From Wolfiporia cocos (Eukaryota > Basidiomycota > Agaricomycetes > Polyporales > Phaeolaceae), in the NCBI GenBank assembly GCA_029448655.1, contig JACCLO010000037.1, forward strand, positions 1 through 64,000: a stretch of DNA of 64,000 bases. Direction: 5' to 3'. How positions within the stretch are numbered: position 1 is the stretch's first letter; every line of letters starts with the position of its first letter. A model generated the notes under the pieces. That model was not told where the DNA came from. It saw only the letters and a program-made list of their open reading frames with translations, and did no database searches. A program made the translations under genes and the position numbers. Positions 25,283-35,119 of the stretch are shown here, piece by piece.

Positions 25283-25438
25283 TCAGCCCCTCCCTAGGCA
25301 TTCGTCGGCCTCGACGAATTTTCCAAGTTCCTCTCTTCAGAGTGCCTCGGCGTCCTGTTCATTGTAGATGTCGCCGTTCCCGCTGAGGGACGGGGTCGTA
25401 GGAGTTCGCCATACGAAGTGTTGGCGGCATTCATTCTG

Positions 25439-28400
25439 TCAATGACCTGGTTGATTGAGCCCACAAGCTCTGCAAATATAGTCGGGGCAGTCGAGGATCC
25501 AGTGGCTAGCGGATCCGCACTGCCGACAGGGTTGTTCAGGCGAGGGCCTTGCTGGTACCCGTAGGAAAAGGGATATCTCTGAGATATTCGTTGTGTCGGT
25601 ATCTCCAGTGGTGAGCGGCGCGGTGGAGGTTCCGTTGCGCCCATGTGGGTAAGGAGGCGGTGTCTCGTTCGTGCTCCCTCGCACCTCGCTCGAACTCCTC
25701 GCGGGTAATGCTCTGCACCGATGGAGATCGTCGAATAGGCGGCGTGCTATTCGCTCTTCGCTGTCGTTCTGGGGTAGCCCTAGGGCTCGTCGGGCGTGCA
25801 GGTGGTTCACGTCTCCCGTTGCCTCCCATACCAGGAATACGTGGCGTCGGGTCTCTAACTCCTGTTCGGCGGGCTCTCTGAGTCTTGGTAGGCAGTGGAA
25901 ATAATACTCTATCGCCCTCCATAAAATCAAACGGCCTTGCAACTCGGCGTCGTTCGTCGGGGGTGAAAAAGCAGGCGGGTCGTGGTGTGTATTCGGGTCG
26001 ACCGGGAGTAACGTGCTCGCGATCCTCGAAGTCGTTGAGCGCGTGTCGTAGTCGGGCCGTCGTGGTGGCGGCCAATCTGTCGATAAGTCTGTTGGTGAGT
26101 AATTCGAGTCCCTCTCTCTGCGCTCTGATCTGCCCCTCCATTCGGACAAGGTCCTCGGTGATGTTCTGGTACGAGCTGTAGACGTGTGTGAGGTCCTGCG
26201 CGATGTCGAAGAGGGCCGACCAGCCATCGGCTCGGCCAGCAAAAGGTCCCTCGGCCCTGTACCAGAGGAGGGCGTGTCTACTCTGCAGATGCTGGGGGGA
26301 GTACCTTCTTGGTGGCGTACCTCGCGGTCGGCCTTCTCGACGATCTGCATCGCCGGGGGTCGTGGTTCGGCGGGGGAGCTGGTGGCGAGTCGTCGACATA
26401 CTATTACTGTCCTGTTTTCGAGTGTCGGGGTTGTCCTGACTCTCGTCCTGTGGTAGTCTTTTATCAGCTCCTTGGAGTGCTCCAAGTTCGCCTCGTCTTC
26501 CCATGAATTGTCGGCCGTGGCATAGCCTTTCCACTTGACGAAGTATTGATGCTTCTTTCCTTTCCATCTGTCAGCCAAGATGGCTTCGACTTCGTATTCC
26601 TCCTGTCCCTTGATGATATCAGGTGGCGGCCGTAGGTAATTGGGTCCGTGCACCCTTGTTTCTTTGAATGGTTTTAGTAAGGCAGCATGGAATACCGGAT
26701 GAATTTTCCAGTTCGCCGGTAACTGCAGCCGGTATGTCGTGGGTCCCATCTTTTCTGTGATGGTGAAGGGTCCTTCCCTTTTTGGTGCTAGCTTGTTAGA
26801 TTCGTAGGGGATGGTTAGGTTCTTTGCGTCGAGCCAAACCTTGTCTCCTTTCTCGAGCTTCGGTAATTCTCGGAGGAAACGTCCCGCCATTCTTTTCTGA
26901 GCTAGTTCGTGCGCGATGAATGCCATCTTTCGCGCCTCTTTGATCTTTTTGATCCTGTCAACTGCTGCCAGGACGTTTCCTACCCTGTCGTAGTCTGGGA
27001 ATCCCCTTGGAATATAACCCAAGATTATTTCAAGGGGCGCAGGTCAGTTTTCGGTTCGCTTGGTGTTGTGCGCAAATTCGACGTCGGGTAGTCGTTGTAC
27101 CCATTGGAAAGGGTCGTTCATGCAATAGATACGAAGGTACACTTCGATTTGTTGATTCATCCTTTCCGTTTGTCCGTCGGTCTGTGGATGGTACGCCGTA
27201 CTCATCGCAGATTCCGTTCCCTGCAGCTTGCATAATTCCTTGAACAGTTTCGATGCGAACTGTGGTCCCCTGTCTGAAATGATCTTTCGGGGAATGCCGT
27301 ATTGTGAGTATATCTTTCGATGGAATATTTCTGCGGCCCCTTCGCTCGTGATTGTTTTGTCGCATGGGGTGAGAGAGATGGCCTTGGATAGGCCATGGTC
27401 GACAATCACCATCATGGAGTCATATTTTCCGACTCTTGGCAGGTCGGTGACAAAATCGACCGAGCACTGTGAGAAGGGAAGGGCGTCCTCCCGTGTCGGT
27501 ATTGGCTGTAAAGGGGGTTTTAGCGGGTTCCTATCAGGTTTCATCTGTTGACAGATTGCACAGCCTCGGACGTATTCCGGTATCATTGTTCCCATGTCAG
27601 GCCACCAAAAGTGGGTCTTAACCTGTACTGTTGTACCCCAGATCCCAGGGTGTCCGGCCGGGATCGTGTCGTGGTATTTTGAAATGACGTCCCGTCGAAG
27701 GCCCTCATCTTTTGGCACGTACATCCTGCCCCTGTAGAGCAGTATCCCATCCGTTTGTTGCCATTCATCTGCGGTGGTTCTTGCGGGGAATTCGTCTGTG
27801 CCCCCTAGAGCACGGATCGCCTGTTCCGCAGATTCATCTCGATCGTTGGCGTTCTTGATTCGATCGATGATCGGGATCTGGATTGCGTGGACGACGAGTT
27901 CATTTGGAATCATGGTGATTCCCTCGTTGTCTTCGTTGCTTTCGTCTAGGTGATACAACCTGGACAATGTGTCGGCCATGACTAGTTTCCTCCCGGGGAT
28001 GTGTTGTAATTTCAGGTCGAATTGCGAGAGGAATAGATGCCATCTCGCTTGTCGCCGATTTAGGCGCTGTGCGCTTCTCCAGTACGTCAGGTTCTGATGA
28101 TCGCTTCGGATCAAGATCCGATGCGGTGCTCCTTCTAACAGGTGCCGCCATTCTTCTAGTGCTCGGACTATTCCGAGTAGTTCGCGATCATAGATTTCGT
28201 AGTTCCGTTCTGTGGATGTCAGGGATTGTGAGAGATATCCCACTGGCCGTTCACGCCCCGTTTCATCTGTCTGTTTTAGCACTGCCCCTGTGGCAAACTG
28301 AGATGCGTCTGTTTCGAGGATGAATGGTTTCTCCTTGTCTGGCGTTCCTAGTGCGGGCGCCGTTGTGAATGCCTGCTTCATGAAGTCGAACGCCTTTTGT

Positions 28401-30442
28401 TCTTTATCCGTCCACTGGAATCCTGTCCCTGTGACCGTTTTCGTGAGATCCACCAGGGGTCGGGCGTGCGTTGAGTAGTGATCGATAAATTTCCGATAGA
28501 AGTTTGCAAATCCTAGGAAGGATCTGACTTCCTTGAGATTTCGGGGAGTCGGCCACTCTTTAATCCTATTGAGTTTCGCTGGGTCCATCTGGATGTTTCC
28601 TGGGGTGATGACTAGTCCTAGAAATTCGACTCTGTCGACACCGAAGGCGCATTTCTCGGGTTTCACAAAGAGATGGTTATCCACCAATCTCTGAAGGATT
28701 CGCCGTTCCCGTTCCTTGTGTGTTTTCTCGTCTTCTGAGAAAATGAGGATATCGTCCATGTAAACAAGCACCCATCCTTCGAAGATTTCTTCTTTCAGGA
28801 TTTCGTTCATCATTGCCTGAAAGGTCCCGGGTGCATTGCACAATCCGAAAAACATAACCGTGGGTTCGTACAACCTTCGGTTTGTTTTGAAGGCCGCTTT
28901 CCATTCGTCTCCTTTCTTGATTCGCACGTTGTTGTACCCCGCTCTAAGGTCCATTTTCGTGAAAATCTTTGCTCCTTTTAGCTTTTCCAGGAGCTCCGAG
29001 ATTAATGGCAAGGGATAGACGTTCTTTATCGTTCCTTCGTTCAGATATCGATAATCTTGACAGGGTCGTAGGCCGCTGTCTTTCTTTGGGACGAAGAAGA
29101 ATGGTGACGCCATCGGGGATTTTGAAGGGACTATGAATCCCTTGGCCAGGTTTTCTTTTAGGAATTCGTCCAGCGCCTGTTGCTCTTTAGGCAACAGTGC
29201 ATAGACTTTGCAGTCCTTCGGCACGAAATCGGGTTTTAATTCGATTGCGTGGTCCCATGGTCTCGACGGGGGGAACGCCGCTGCGGACTCCTTACTGAAC
29301 ACCTTGGTAAAGTCTAGTAGGTGTTTCGGGACCATTTCCTCAATTGTTCGTTCTGGTTCAGGGGTTTTCTGTGCGAATTCTTGGGACTTCGTCAGCGCTT
29401 TCCTGACAGCATTGATGATTTGTATCTTTGTTCGGAACTTCTTTCGTGTTTCCCCTTTCTCTCCTATGATCCTAGGGTTATCTTTTGCAAAGCGTCGGAT
29501 CGCTTCGTACTCCTCAGGAGTATAGAGCCGCTGTGCTGTTTCTTCTGGCTGGTCCGTAGATCCAAATCCTTTCTCCCCTCGTTCTGTTTCATCTAGGTCC
29601 TCGACCTCCAAAATGTCGGGGGTTAGGTGTCGTTCGAAAATTATCTGGGCTATTCGCATGCCCGGGATAATTCTATGTGCTTTGTCTGAATAGTTGAAGA
29701 CGATGGCTCCGACGTCTCCTCGGTAGTCCGAGTCTATGATTCCGGCCTGTACTACCAGTCCGTGTCTGAGGGTGTTGCCTGATCGTCCGGCCAACCTTCC
29801 ATACGATCCCTTCGGGATCTTCATTTTTACTCCTGTGGAGACGAGTTTCCATCCTCCGGCGGGAATCTCGGTTTCTTCTGCAGCGTAAAGGTCATACCCT
29901 GCGGCTTCTTGGGTTCCCCTTGTCGGAATTTTCCCTTCTGGAGCAACTACCATTTCCACCGTATCCATTTGGATCGTGGCTTCCGGTTTCTTTTCTTCTG
30001 CCCCTAGTATTGATCGTACATCGACTGTTTGGTCCTTCCAGTCGATTGTGGGGTTTTCGTCTTTTAGCCATCCATACCCTAGAATCATATTCTCTGTTCC
30101 GATCGATCCTACCAAGAATCGGACCTTTCGCGTTTTCTGGGTCTTCGGATATCGTAGTAGTATGGTGGCTTCTCGGTCTATTCGCCCATCTTTGTTTTCT
30201 GTTCCGTCAACATTTTTGACGATAATCGGGTTCTTCAAGGGTTGCGTGGGCACCTTGTATTTTTCTACCACTCTGCTGTGGATCAGGTTTGACATTGCTC
30301 CTGAGTCGATTAGTGCATTGCACTTCACGGGTTTTGCCAGCGTCATGATTACCGGAATGAAGAGGGATCGATTCTTCTCGAACGAGGTAATTACATGCGC
30401 TGCTTTCTCGGAGGGTAAGACCGTGGGCTTCCCTCCTAGGCA
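25439..30442 (-). CDS. pol: Pol of the 8.4-kb gypsy element: PR-dUTPase-RT-RNaseH-IN-chromodomain
   Basis: The frame is entered by -1 frameshifting. In order: aspartic protease (LIDSGAMSN near 30305), dUTPase (about 29930-29540, with AGYDLYAAEE, IIDSDYRGDV, MRIAQIIFER and RGEKGFGSTD), reverse transcriptase (VYMDDILIF near 28760), RNase H (ETDASQFATGAVL), integrase (HH-CC zinc finger near 27600; DDE block IISDRGPQFAS, then TDGQTERMNQQ) and chromodomain (EYEVEAILADRW..WEDEANL near 26600-26450). A single in-frame TGA at 27044-27046 interrupts the integrase C-terminal part; the frame continues past it to 25439. The tail after the chromodomain is about 330 codons and ends with a CCHC-like knuckle (CRQCGSASHWILDC). 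The TGA suggests this copy is inactive unless read through. Confidence 0.92.
25536..26567 (-). CDS. Second long open frame overlapping the Pol tail
   Basis: A 343-codon frame in another register lies over the post-chromodomain part of Pol. It contains a heptad-like stretch (EDLVRMEGQIRAQREGLELL) and a plausible globular part (REEFERGAREHERDTASLPT). The Pol frame over the same bases is also open. Either this is true dual coding, or the native protein runs first in one frame and then in the other through indels. The start codon is uncertain. Confidence 0.4.
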   Translation of the reverse strand: MERKEASILRQVERLCHGRQFMGRRGELGALQGADKRLPQDESQDNPDTRKQDSNSMSTTRHQLPRRTTTPGDADRREGRPRGTPPRRYSPQHLQSRHALLWYRAEGPFAGRADGWSALFDIAQDLTHVYSSYQNITEDLVRMEGQIRAQREGLELLTNRLIDRLAATTTARLRHALNDFEDREHVTPGRPEYTPRPACFFTPDERRRVARPFDFMEGDRVLFPLPTKTQRARRTGVRDPTPRIPGMGGNGRREPPARPTSPRATPERQRRANSTPPIRRSPSVQSITREEFERGAREHERDTASLPTWAQRNLHRAAHHWRYRHNEYLRDIPFPTGTSKALA

Positions 30443-30448
30443 AAATCC
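30410..30448 (-). promoter_or_regulatory. -1 programmed frameshift site with downstream stem-loop
   Basis: The sense strand has G GAT TTT (30448-30442) in the gag frame, two codons before the gag stop. After a 5-nt spacer (GCCTA), GGAGGG (30436-30431) can pair perfectly with CCCTCC (30415-30410) across a 15-nt loop. Pol is open in the -1 frame from this point. GGAUUUU is the known slippery heptamer of red clover necrotic mosaic virus. Confidence 0.75.
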
Positions 30449-32271
30449 TGTTCTTCTACGAGCCGTGCTAGGAGCTCGGGGTTCTTGGCTTTCAGAGCCC
30501 TAATTGCTGTGACCGCTCTGTTAGCGGTGACATATTCAGTCTCTTCTTCGGAGACTTCTTCGATGCGAGCTTCTTGCTCGGCTTCTTCTTCTTCGGTTTT
30601 TCGAGTAGTCCGCCTAGGGCGGGCTGGTTTCCTCGGCCTCTTCGGGCAGTCTCGCGACATATGTCCTGGCTGATGACAGGTGAAGCATTTTCCTTTCTTG
30701 ATGTGATCGTCCCTTTCCTGGGTGGTCATTCGATCTACATCCATTGCGTTCGGATCTTTCGGTGCGGTTGTCTGTGGAGCACTAGTGCGTCCGTTATTCT
30801 GGTTCGAGGCTTGCCAAGCCTTTTTCTTGACAAACGGTTTGTCCCGTTTCAAGAATATCTTGTACGTATTTTCATAGTACGAGGCAGCGGACTGCCATTC
30901 ATCAATGGTTGCTGGTAGCGGTCGAACACCGATGATGTATCGGGTCGTGTGTTCGGGTAACCCTTTCTCAAAGAGGGTTATGAGCAACGCGTTTCCGTCC
31001 GCGCTGTATCGATCGTACTGGGCCTTTCCGGCCAAGTTGTTGAACTCGGTGATATAATCATCAATGTCCTTCCTGTCCTGGGTTACGTCCAGGATTTTCT
31101 TCCGCGCCTTCTGTACCTCTTCGATGGCTCCGAAGGCTTTCTGGAAGTCTGCATCAAACTGTGCAAGACTAGGTGGGAAGAATCGTTTCGTCTGGGGGTT
31201 CGTGTAAACCCGGTGGTAATTTTGTTTCCACTGGCCTGTTTTCCCCTTGTTCGAAATATAAGAGAGGATAAAGATCACTCTCTGAACGTCGTTCTGGAAT
31301 GATGTTTCGTACATCGTAAACCAGGAATTGCACTGGTTTATGAAGTTCTGCATGTCAGATCGTTCCCCGTCGAATACGTCTGGGGGATTGATCTTTATCA
31401 TCGGGGGTCGGTAGTACGGGTTTGGCGCCGGAGGTTGAGGCTGCGGCGCATTCGGTGGTGGAGGTCCTCCTCCTCCCGGGTATCCTCCACCTGGGTTTCC
31501 TGGGTTTCCTCCGGGGTTCCCTGGGTTTCCTCCAGGGTTTCCTCCTCCGGGGTTCGCGGGGGTTCCTCCTCCGAATCCTCCAGGAGGGGGGGCATTCCCT
31601 CCTCCGAGTCCGAAGTTTCCTCCCAGTCCTCCTCCGCTTGTACCTGCGGAGGTTCGTCCAAATAGGCCTGAAGGCCATGTTCCTGGGTTTGTCGTTCCCA
31701 TTCCTCCGCTTGGGCTAGTCCAAGACGGATTTCCTCCGCTACCCATTCCGGGTGCGTTCTGTGGGGGGTTTCCAAAGAGGTCTGTTCCTCCAGCCATAGG
31801 CCCAATCCCACTCTGCGCAAAAGCAGATATAAATCCTGGAGGGTCCTGTCCTCCGGTCTGGCTGTTATCTGTTCCTGTAAAATTTCCAGGATTTCTCCCA
31901 TCATCTCCGATGCGCTCAATTCCTGCCATTCCTGTGGCGCCCGAAGGCTGATTCGTATTTCCATCGGCATCGAAGGTTCTGTTGATGGTTTCGGTTTCGT
32001 TTTCGGTCAACGTCGCGGTTGACATCGGAGGGAGTTCTCCAAATCGTTCGAACGCTTCACGCGTTATTTCCCAAGCGGTCGTTCTTGCGGAGGGGTATAC
32101 TTCTACCCACTTCGATGCCCTATCTTCTCTTGGAATGACAACAATTCCTCCGCGGTTACGGAAGGCTCCAATGGTGTCAGTCCACTCGTATCGGTTGAGT
32201 CTGTAGACTCCCTGAATGTCCTCGGGCAAGAGTTCAATCAGTCGTGCTGGGAATTCTGGTCCAAATATCAT
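30436..32271 (-). CDS. gag: Gag of the 8.4-kb gypsy element
   Basis: This 611-residue frame starts at ATG 32271 and ends at TAG 30436. The middle is a Gly/Pro/Asn-rich tract (about 31430-31800), followed by a helical capsid-like region (QNFINQCNSWF onward). A CCHC zinc knuckle (CFTCHQPGHMSRDC) lies near 30650-30690 and is followed by an Arg/Lys-rich stretch. Gag would form the particle and bind the RNA. It is intact. Its last codons overlap the -1 frameshift site that leads into pol. Confidence 0.9.
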   Translation of the reverse strand: MIFGPEFPARLIELLPEDIQGVYRLNRYEWTDTIGAFRNRGGIVVIPREDRASKWVEVYPSARTTAWEITREAFERFGELPPMSTATLTENETETINRTFDADGNTNQPSGATGMAGIERIGDDGRNPGNFTGTDNSQTGGQDPPGFISAFAQSGIGPMAGGTDLFGNPPQNAPGMGSGGNPSWTSPSGGMGTTNPGTWPSGLFGRTSAGTSGGGLGGNFGLGGGNAPPPGGFGGGTPANPGGGNPGGNPGNPGGNPGNPGGGYPGGGGPPPPNAPQPQPPAPNPYYRPPMIKINPPDVFDGERSDMQNFINQCNSWFTMYETSFQNDVQRVIFILSYISNKGKTGQWKQNYHRVYTNPQTKRFFPPSLAQFDADFQKAFGAIEEVQKARKKILDVTQDRKDIDDYITEFNNLAGKAQYDRYSADGNALLITLFEKGLPEHTTRYIIGVRPLPATIDEWQSAASYYENTYKIFLKRDKPFVKKKAWQASNQNNGRTSAPQTTAPKDPNAMDVDRMTTQERDDHIKKGKCFTCHQPGHMSRDCPKRPRKPARPRRTTRKTEEEEAEQEARIEEVSEEETEYVTANRAVTAIRALKAKNPELLARLVEEQDFA

Positions 32272-32305
32272 GTGCCCTTACACCGTGGTAGGTGAGGGTG
32301 TGATA

Positions 32306-32316
32306 AGCTCGACCTT
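32306..32316 (-). promoter_or_regulatory. Self-primer binding site (11 nt)
   Basis: One base after the 5' LTR, the sense strand reads AAGGTCGAGCT. This is the exact complement of AGCTCGACCTT inside the LTR (32652-32642). No tRNA end is needed. Tf1 of fission yeast uses the same arrangement, with the first 11 nt of its RNA as primer. Confidence 0.75.
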
Positions 32317-32317
32317 C

Positions 32318-33024
32318 TGTTACGGGTCGAACACCCGTTCGTATATTCGAGTCGCGAATATAGATCGTTCTTCTGCATGTGGGCGTATAGCCGTATGCAA
32401 GGCAAATGCTCGTTAGATGCCTTCAAGTCCTAGGTGAAGTTCCTAGGAGATCGTATAATATCCAATACGCGTTAGAGGATATAATCTGTTCAGGTGCGAG
32501 TCGAATAGAATATAAGACTCGCCTAAGTCCGAGAAGTCAGTGTGCACTTCGAGGACTTAGTCGTTCGGTTGCTCGAGTGAGAAATACTGAGCGTAGTTTC
32601 CTACGTTTGAGAACGAGTATAAGACTTCTTGTTTATACAACAAGGTCGAGCTGAAGAGCCTTGACAATAAGTACATGAGCTTTTATACTACGCTGGGTTT
32701 TAGGGGTCAAGTCCATCCCAGATGCCACCGCTACTATCTACGCTATAGTATCAAACGTTTGATAAGTATGTAGTGATGTATCCGAAACGATAGATAGGGA
32801 TGATGGTGGTTGAACACCATCTATCAGCTAATAAACGATGAAGGTGAAACGGTGGCAGAGTTGGATCTGCCAAAGGTGAAACGCGCCCTACATGCTAATA
32901 CAACTGGGGATGCGCCCAGTAGAGTCACGAGTAGCCAGGGGGTTGGTTGCGCAACAAGTCCCTGTATCGTATTCGCCCGGTGGTGAGTTCTGTCGATATT
33001 CGAAAAATCAAAATAACCGTAACA
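32318..33024 (-). repeat. 5' LTR and promoter of the 8.4-kb gypsy element
   Basis: This is the sense 5' LTR. A TATAAAA box in sense lies about 35 nt upstream of AGCTCGACCTT (32652-32642), which I infer to be the RNA start because the primer-binding site is its exact complement. Confidence 0.9.
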
Positions 33025-33072
33025 CTCCCCAACCTGAGTTGCCCGAGAAAATAGCCACGGACTGAAGTGGAT

Positions 33073-34821
33073 TAGTGATGTGCCAGGCCCAGCCCAGCTC
33101 AAAAGCCCCGGCTTCGGCCCGGCTTGGATGGCCCATGGCTTTTCAAAACCTCAGGCCAGGCCCTCATTGACAGCTCACGGCTTGGCCCGGCCTAGGTCCC
33201 AGCTTGGCCGCGGCCTACCACTGCTAAGATAATCGTCACTTTAGCTTCAGAGCTTGAGATTCACCTTTGCCAAACCTTTCCCAGATGAAATAGAACCTTT
33301 AATCCTCCGATCTATAGTAGGATTAAGCATGAAATAATCATTCACTAGCGCAGCATTCAGTAGCGTGCCTGCCATATGGGGGATCATATAGGCGCCCAAA
33401 AGTGAGTGGCAGGCTTCAACGTTGAGGACTTGACTTTTCTGTAGTTTTAAATAAACAAGATAGGTGCACAATGATTGAGTTGAGCATATAACTGGCCTGT
33501 ATGGGCTTATATTGTGCCTGCCAGATATTGTAGCCATTAAGATCCCTAGGCCAGGGCTCAACAGCTTGGCCTGGCCTGGCCTGTATCTCAGGCCGGGCCC
33601 TGGGCCGTCTCTGTCACAAGCCAATTTCCAAGCCTAGTAGAACATCCTAGGTTGACACCCCACTCACGCCTCTTGCACGCTAAAGCACTCCATCCAAGCC
33701 CAGCTGGATACGTACGGCAATGCTAGTAGAAGCCCTCCGATACACAAGTCACTACGGGCACTAGCAGACCACCAGCAGTCCGAACCTTACACCAGTCCCA
33801 GTCCCCGGCAGTCAGTACAATACTGCCTAGTCCATACAACCTAGTCATGGGCCACCTCTAGGAACCACCAGCGTGGCTAGCACAGCAGTAACCCCAAGAC
33901 AATCCAGGTTACCAGCCATCGCACATACACTACACACTAACTAGAGGAATGACCTATATTATGCACGTGACCTAAACACTACGCCCAATGTCTCACATCT
34001 CTTACACCACAGACACTCGCCATTACTGGCATAGACATTCCCCATTACAGGCAGGCCCCGACCTGTATAGACTTCTGCCCGTGGGATGGCAGCAATCCCA
34101 TACAAGCACTAGACCTATGCACCTACAGTCTACGAGTCTACGCCCTACGCCTTCCCTTCAGTACCGCAACCTCTGGGAACCCGGGCCGTGAACGATCGAC
34201 CCTCAGTACCGTAACCTCGGGAACCTAGGCCACCAAAAGCACCTTCAGACCACATCTTGTCAAACCACGCCATTGGAATGGTGCACCCCCTGCCTGGGAT
34301 GGCAGCACATGACCTATGAGGAGCACTGGTCGTTATACCCTGATCGACGAAAACCACCGATCATTACACCCGATCGAAGCACTGATCACCACCGCCATTA
34401 CTGGTATCACCCGATCGACAAGAACCACTGATCGTAACCCGATCGATTGGCAACCCCCCTGATCCAATCCCATCACACTACGTTGCTATGGACATCTCGC
34501 TACGTACCAGTGCTCCAATGCCATTACCGGCCCCATAGCTTAGACCAATTGTATACCAGCAAGTAGATGACCCCATAGTCACGCGAGCCCCCACATGTAC
34601 AAACAGTAGTAATATATAAGCCAGACAGTCTCGAGCATAAACCTCAGACTTGTCTTGGCCTCTTCTGGCTAGTAGTCCCAAATCAGGAAGGCACCTTTGT
34701 GTGAGCCCCCTTCCCCTGGTTGAGTGCTAGTTAGTAGCGTGTGTCAGTCTCAAGCCGTGCTGTAAAGCCCAGCTTGGCCCGGCCCAGCTCATGGCCCAAA
34801 GCTGGGCCTGGCACATCACTA
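33073..34821. mobile_element. hAT-type MITE carrying a nested solo LTR
   Basis: The left end TAGTGATGTGCCAGGCCCAGC and right end GCTGGGCCTGGCACATCACTA are inverted repeats. They are flanked by a perfect 8-bp duplication, AAGTGGAT (33065-33072 and 34822-34829), the size made by hAT transposases. GGCCC-rich subterminal repeats also fit hAT. Without the nested LTR the element is about 609 bp. It has no transposase. Confidence 0.9.
33612..34746 (+). mobile_element. Solo LTR inside the hAT MITE, 1135 bp
   Basis: The element begins TGTCACAAGCC and ends TAGCGTGTCA, flanked by GTCTC (33607-33611 and 34747-34751). Removing it gives a MITE colinear with the one at 36961. A TATATAAG box lies near 34612. 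Its own sense strand is inferred from the TGTCACA start. Confidence 0.9.
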
Positions 34822-35119
34822 AAGTGGATGGGATGAAGGGTTAAGAAATCAAGAGCTGCTGATGGCAACGTGAGTATACGATTCCAATACAAGTCTTTGT
34901 CGATCAATCTGGGGATCCCTAGTCCTTTGACAAAACTCTCCAAAACCATGAAAGAGAAATTGTCCTGGCCATTCAGGATGACCTGGTTGGAATACAAGGG
35001 GCAGAGGAGTTGATAGAAAAACCTCAATATGAACACATGTTCAGTGATGTAATTGAAGCGGCATGACATGACAGCAGAGGCATGATTGAAGTGATAAATA
35101 TGAGTGAAGCTGCCCTGGC

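Larger units (their letters stand above)
24576..33024 (-). mobile_element. Full-length Ty3/gypsy chromodomain retrotransposon, 8449 bp
   Basis: Two 707-bp LTRs (24576-25282 and 32318-33024) begin TGTTACGG and end CCGTAACA. The element is flanked by the 5-bp duplication CTCCC (24571-24575 and 33025-33029). In sense orientation the order is LTR, primer-binding site, gag, frameshift site, pol, a purine tract (GGGAGGGGCTGA at 25294-25283) and LTR. I counted five differences between the LTRs (0.7%), so insertion is recent. One in-frame TGA interrupts pol. Confidence 0.95.
24304..35119 (-). pseudogene. Host ORF split by a hAT MITE and a full-length gypsy element
   Basis: Three minus-strand pieces form one frame when the insertions and one copy of each target duplication are removed: 35119-34822 (exon after a CCAG acceptor; FILRFFYQLLCPLYSNQVIL), 33072-33025 (FSPWLFSRATQVGE) and 24575-24304 (LLIYWCLLPENWHL to TAG). 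The joins fall inside codons at the AAGTGGAT and CTCCC duplications, and no stop or shift appears. The visible part would be roughly 200 residues, with hydrophobic helical segments and an acidic, Ser-rich C-terminus. I do not recognise the family. An upstream exon (about 35120-35215) is likely. Confidence 0.7.

Noticed and set aside
24561..25294. Target site of the 8.4-kb gypsy element resembles its own purine tract
   Set aside because: The likeness is about 12 bases of G-rich sequence, the duplication CTCCC is clear, and the target codes for the restored host ORF; coincidence is simplest.
33100..33210. GGCC-rich stretch as a CpG-island-like promoter
   Set aside because: It is the subterminal repeat of the hAT MITE and recurs in the second copy at 36961.
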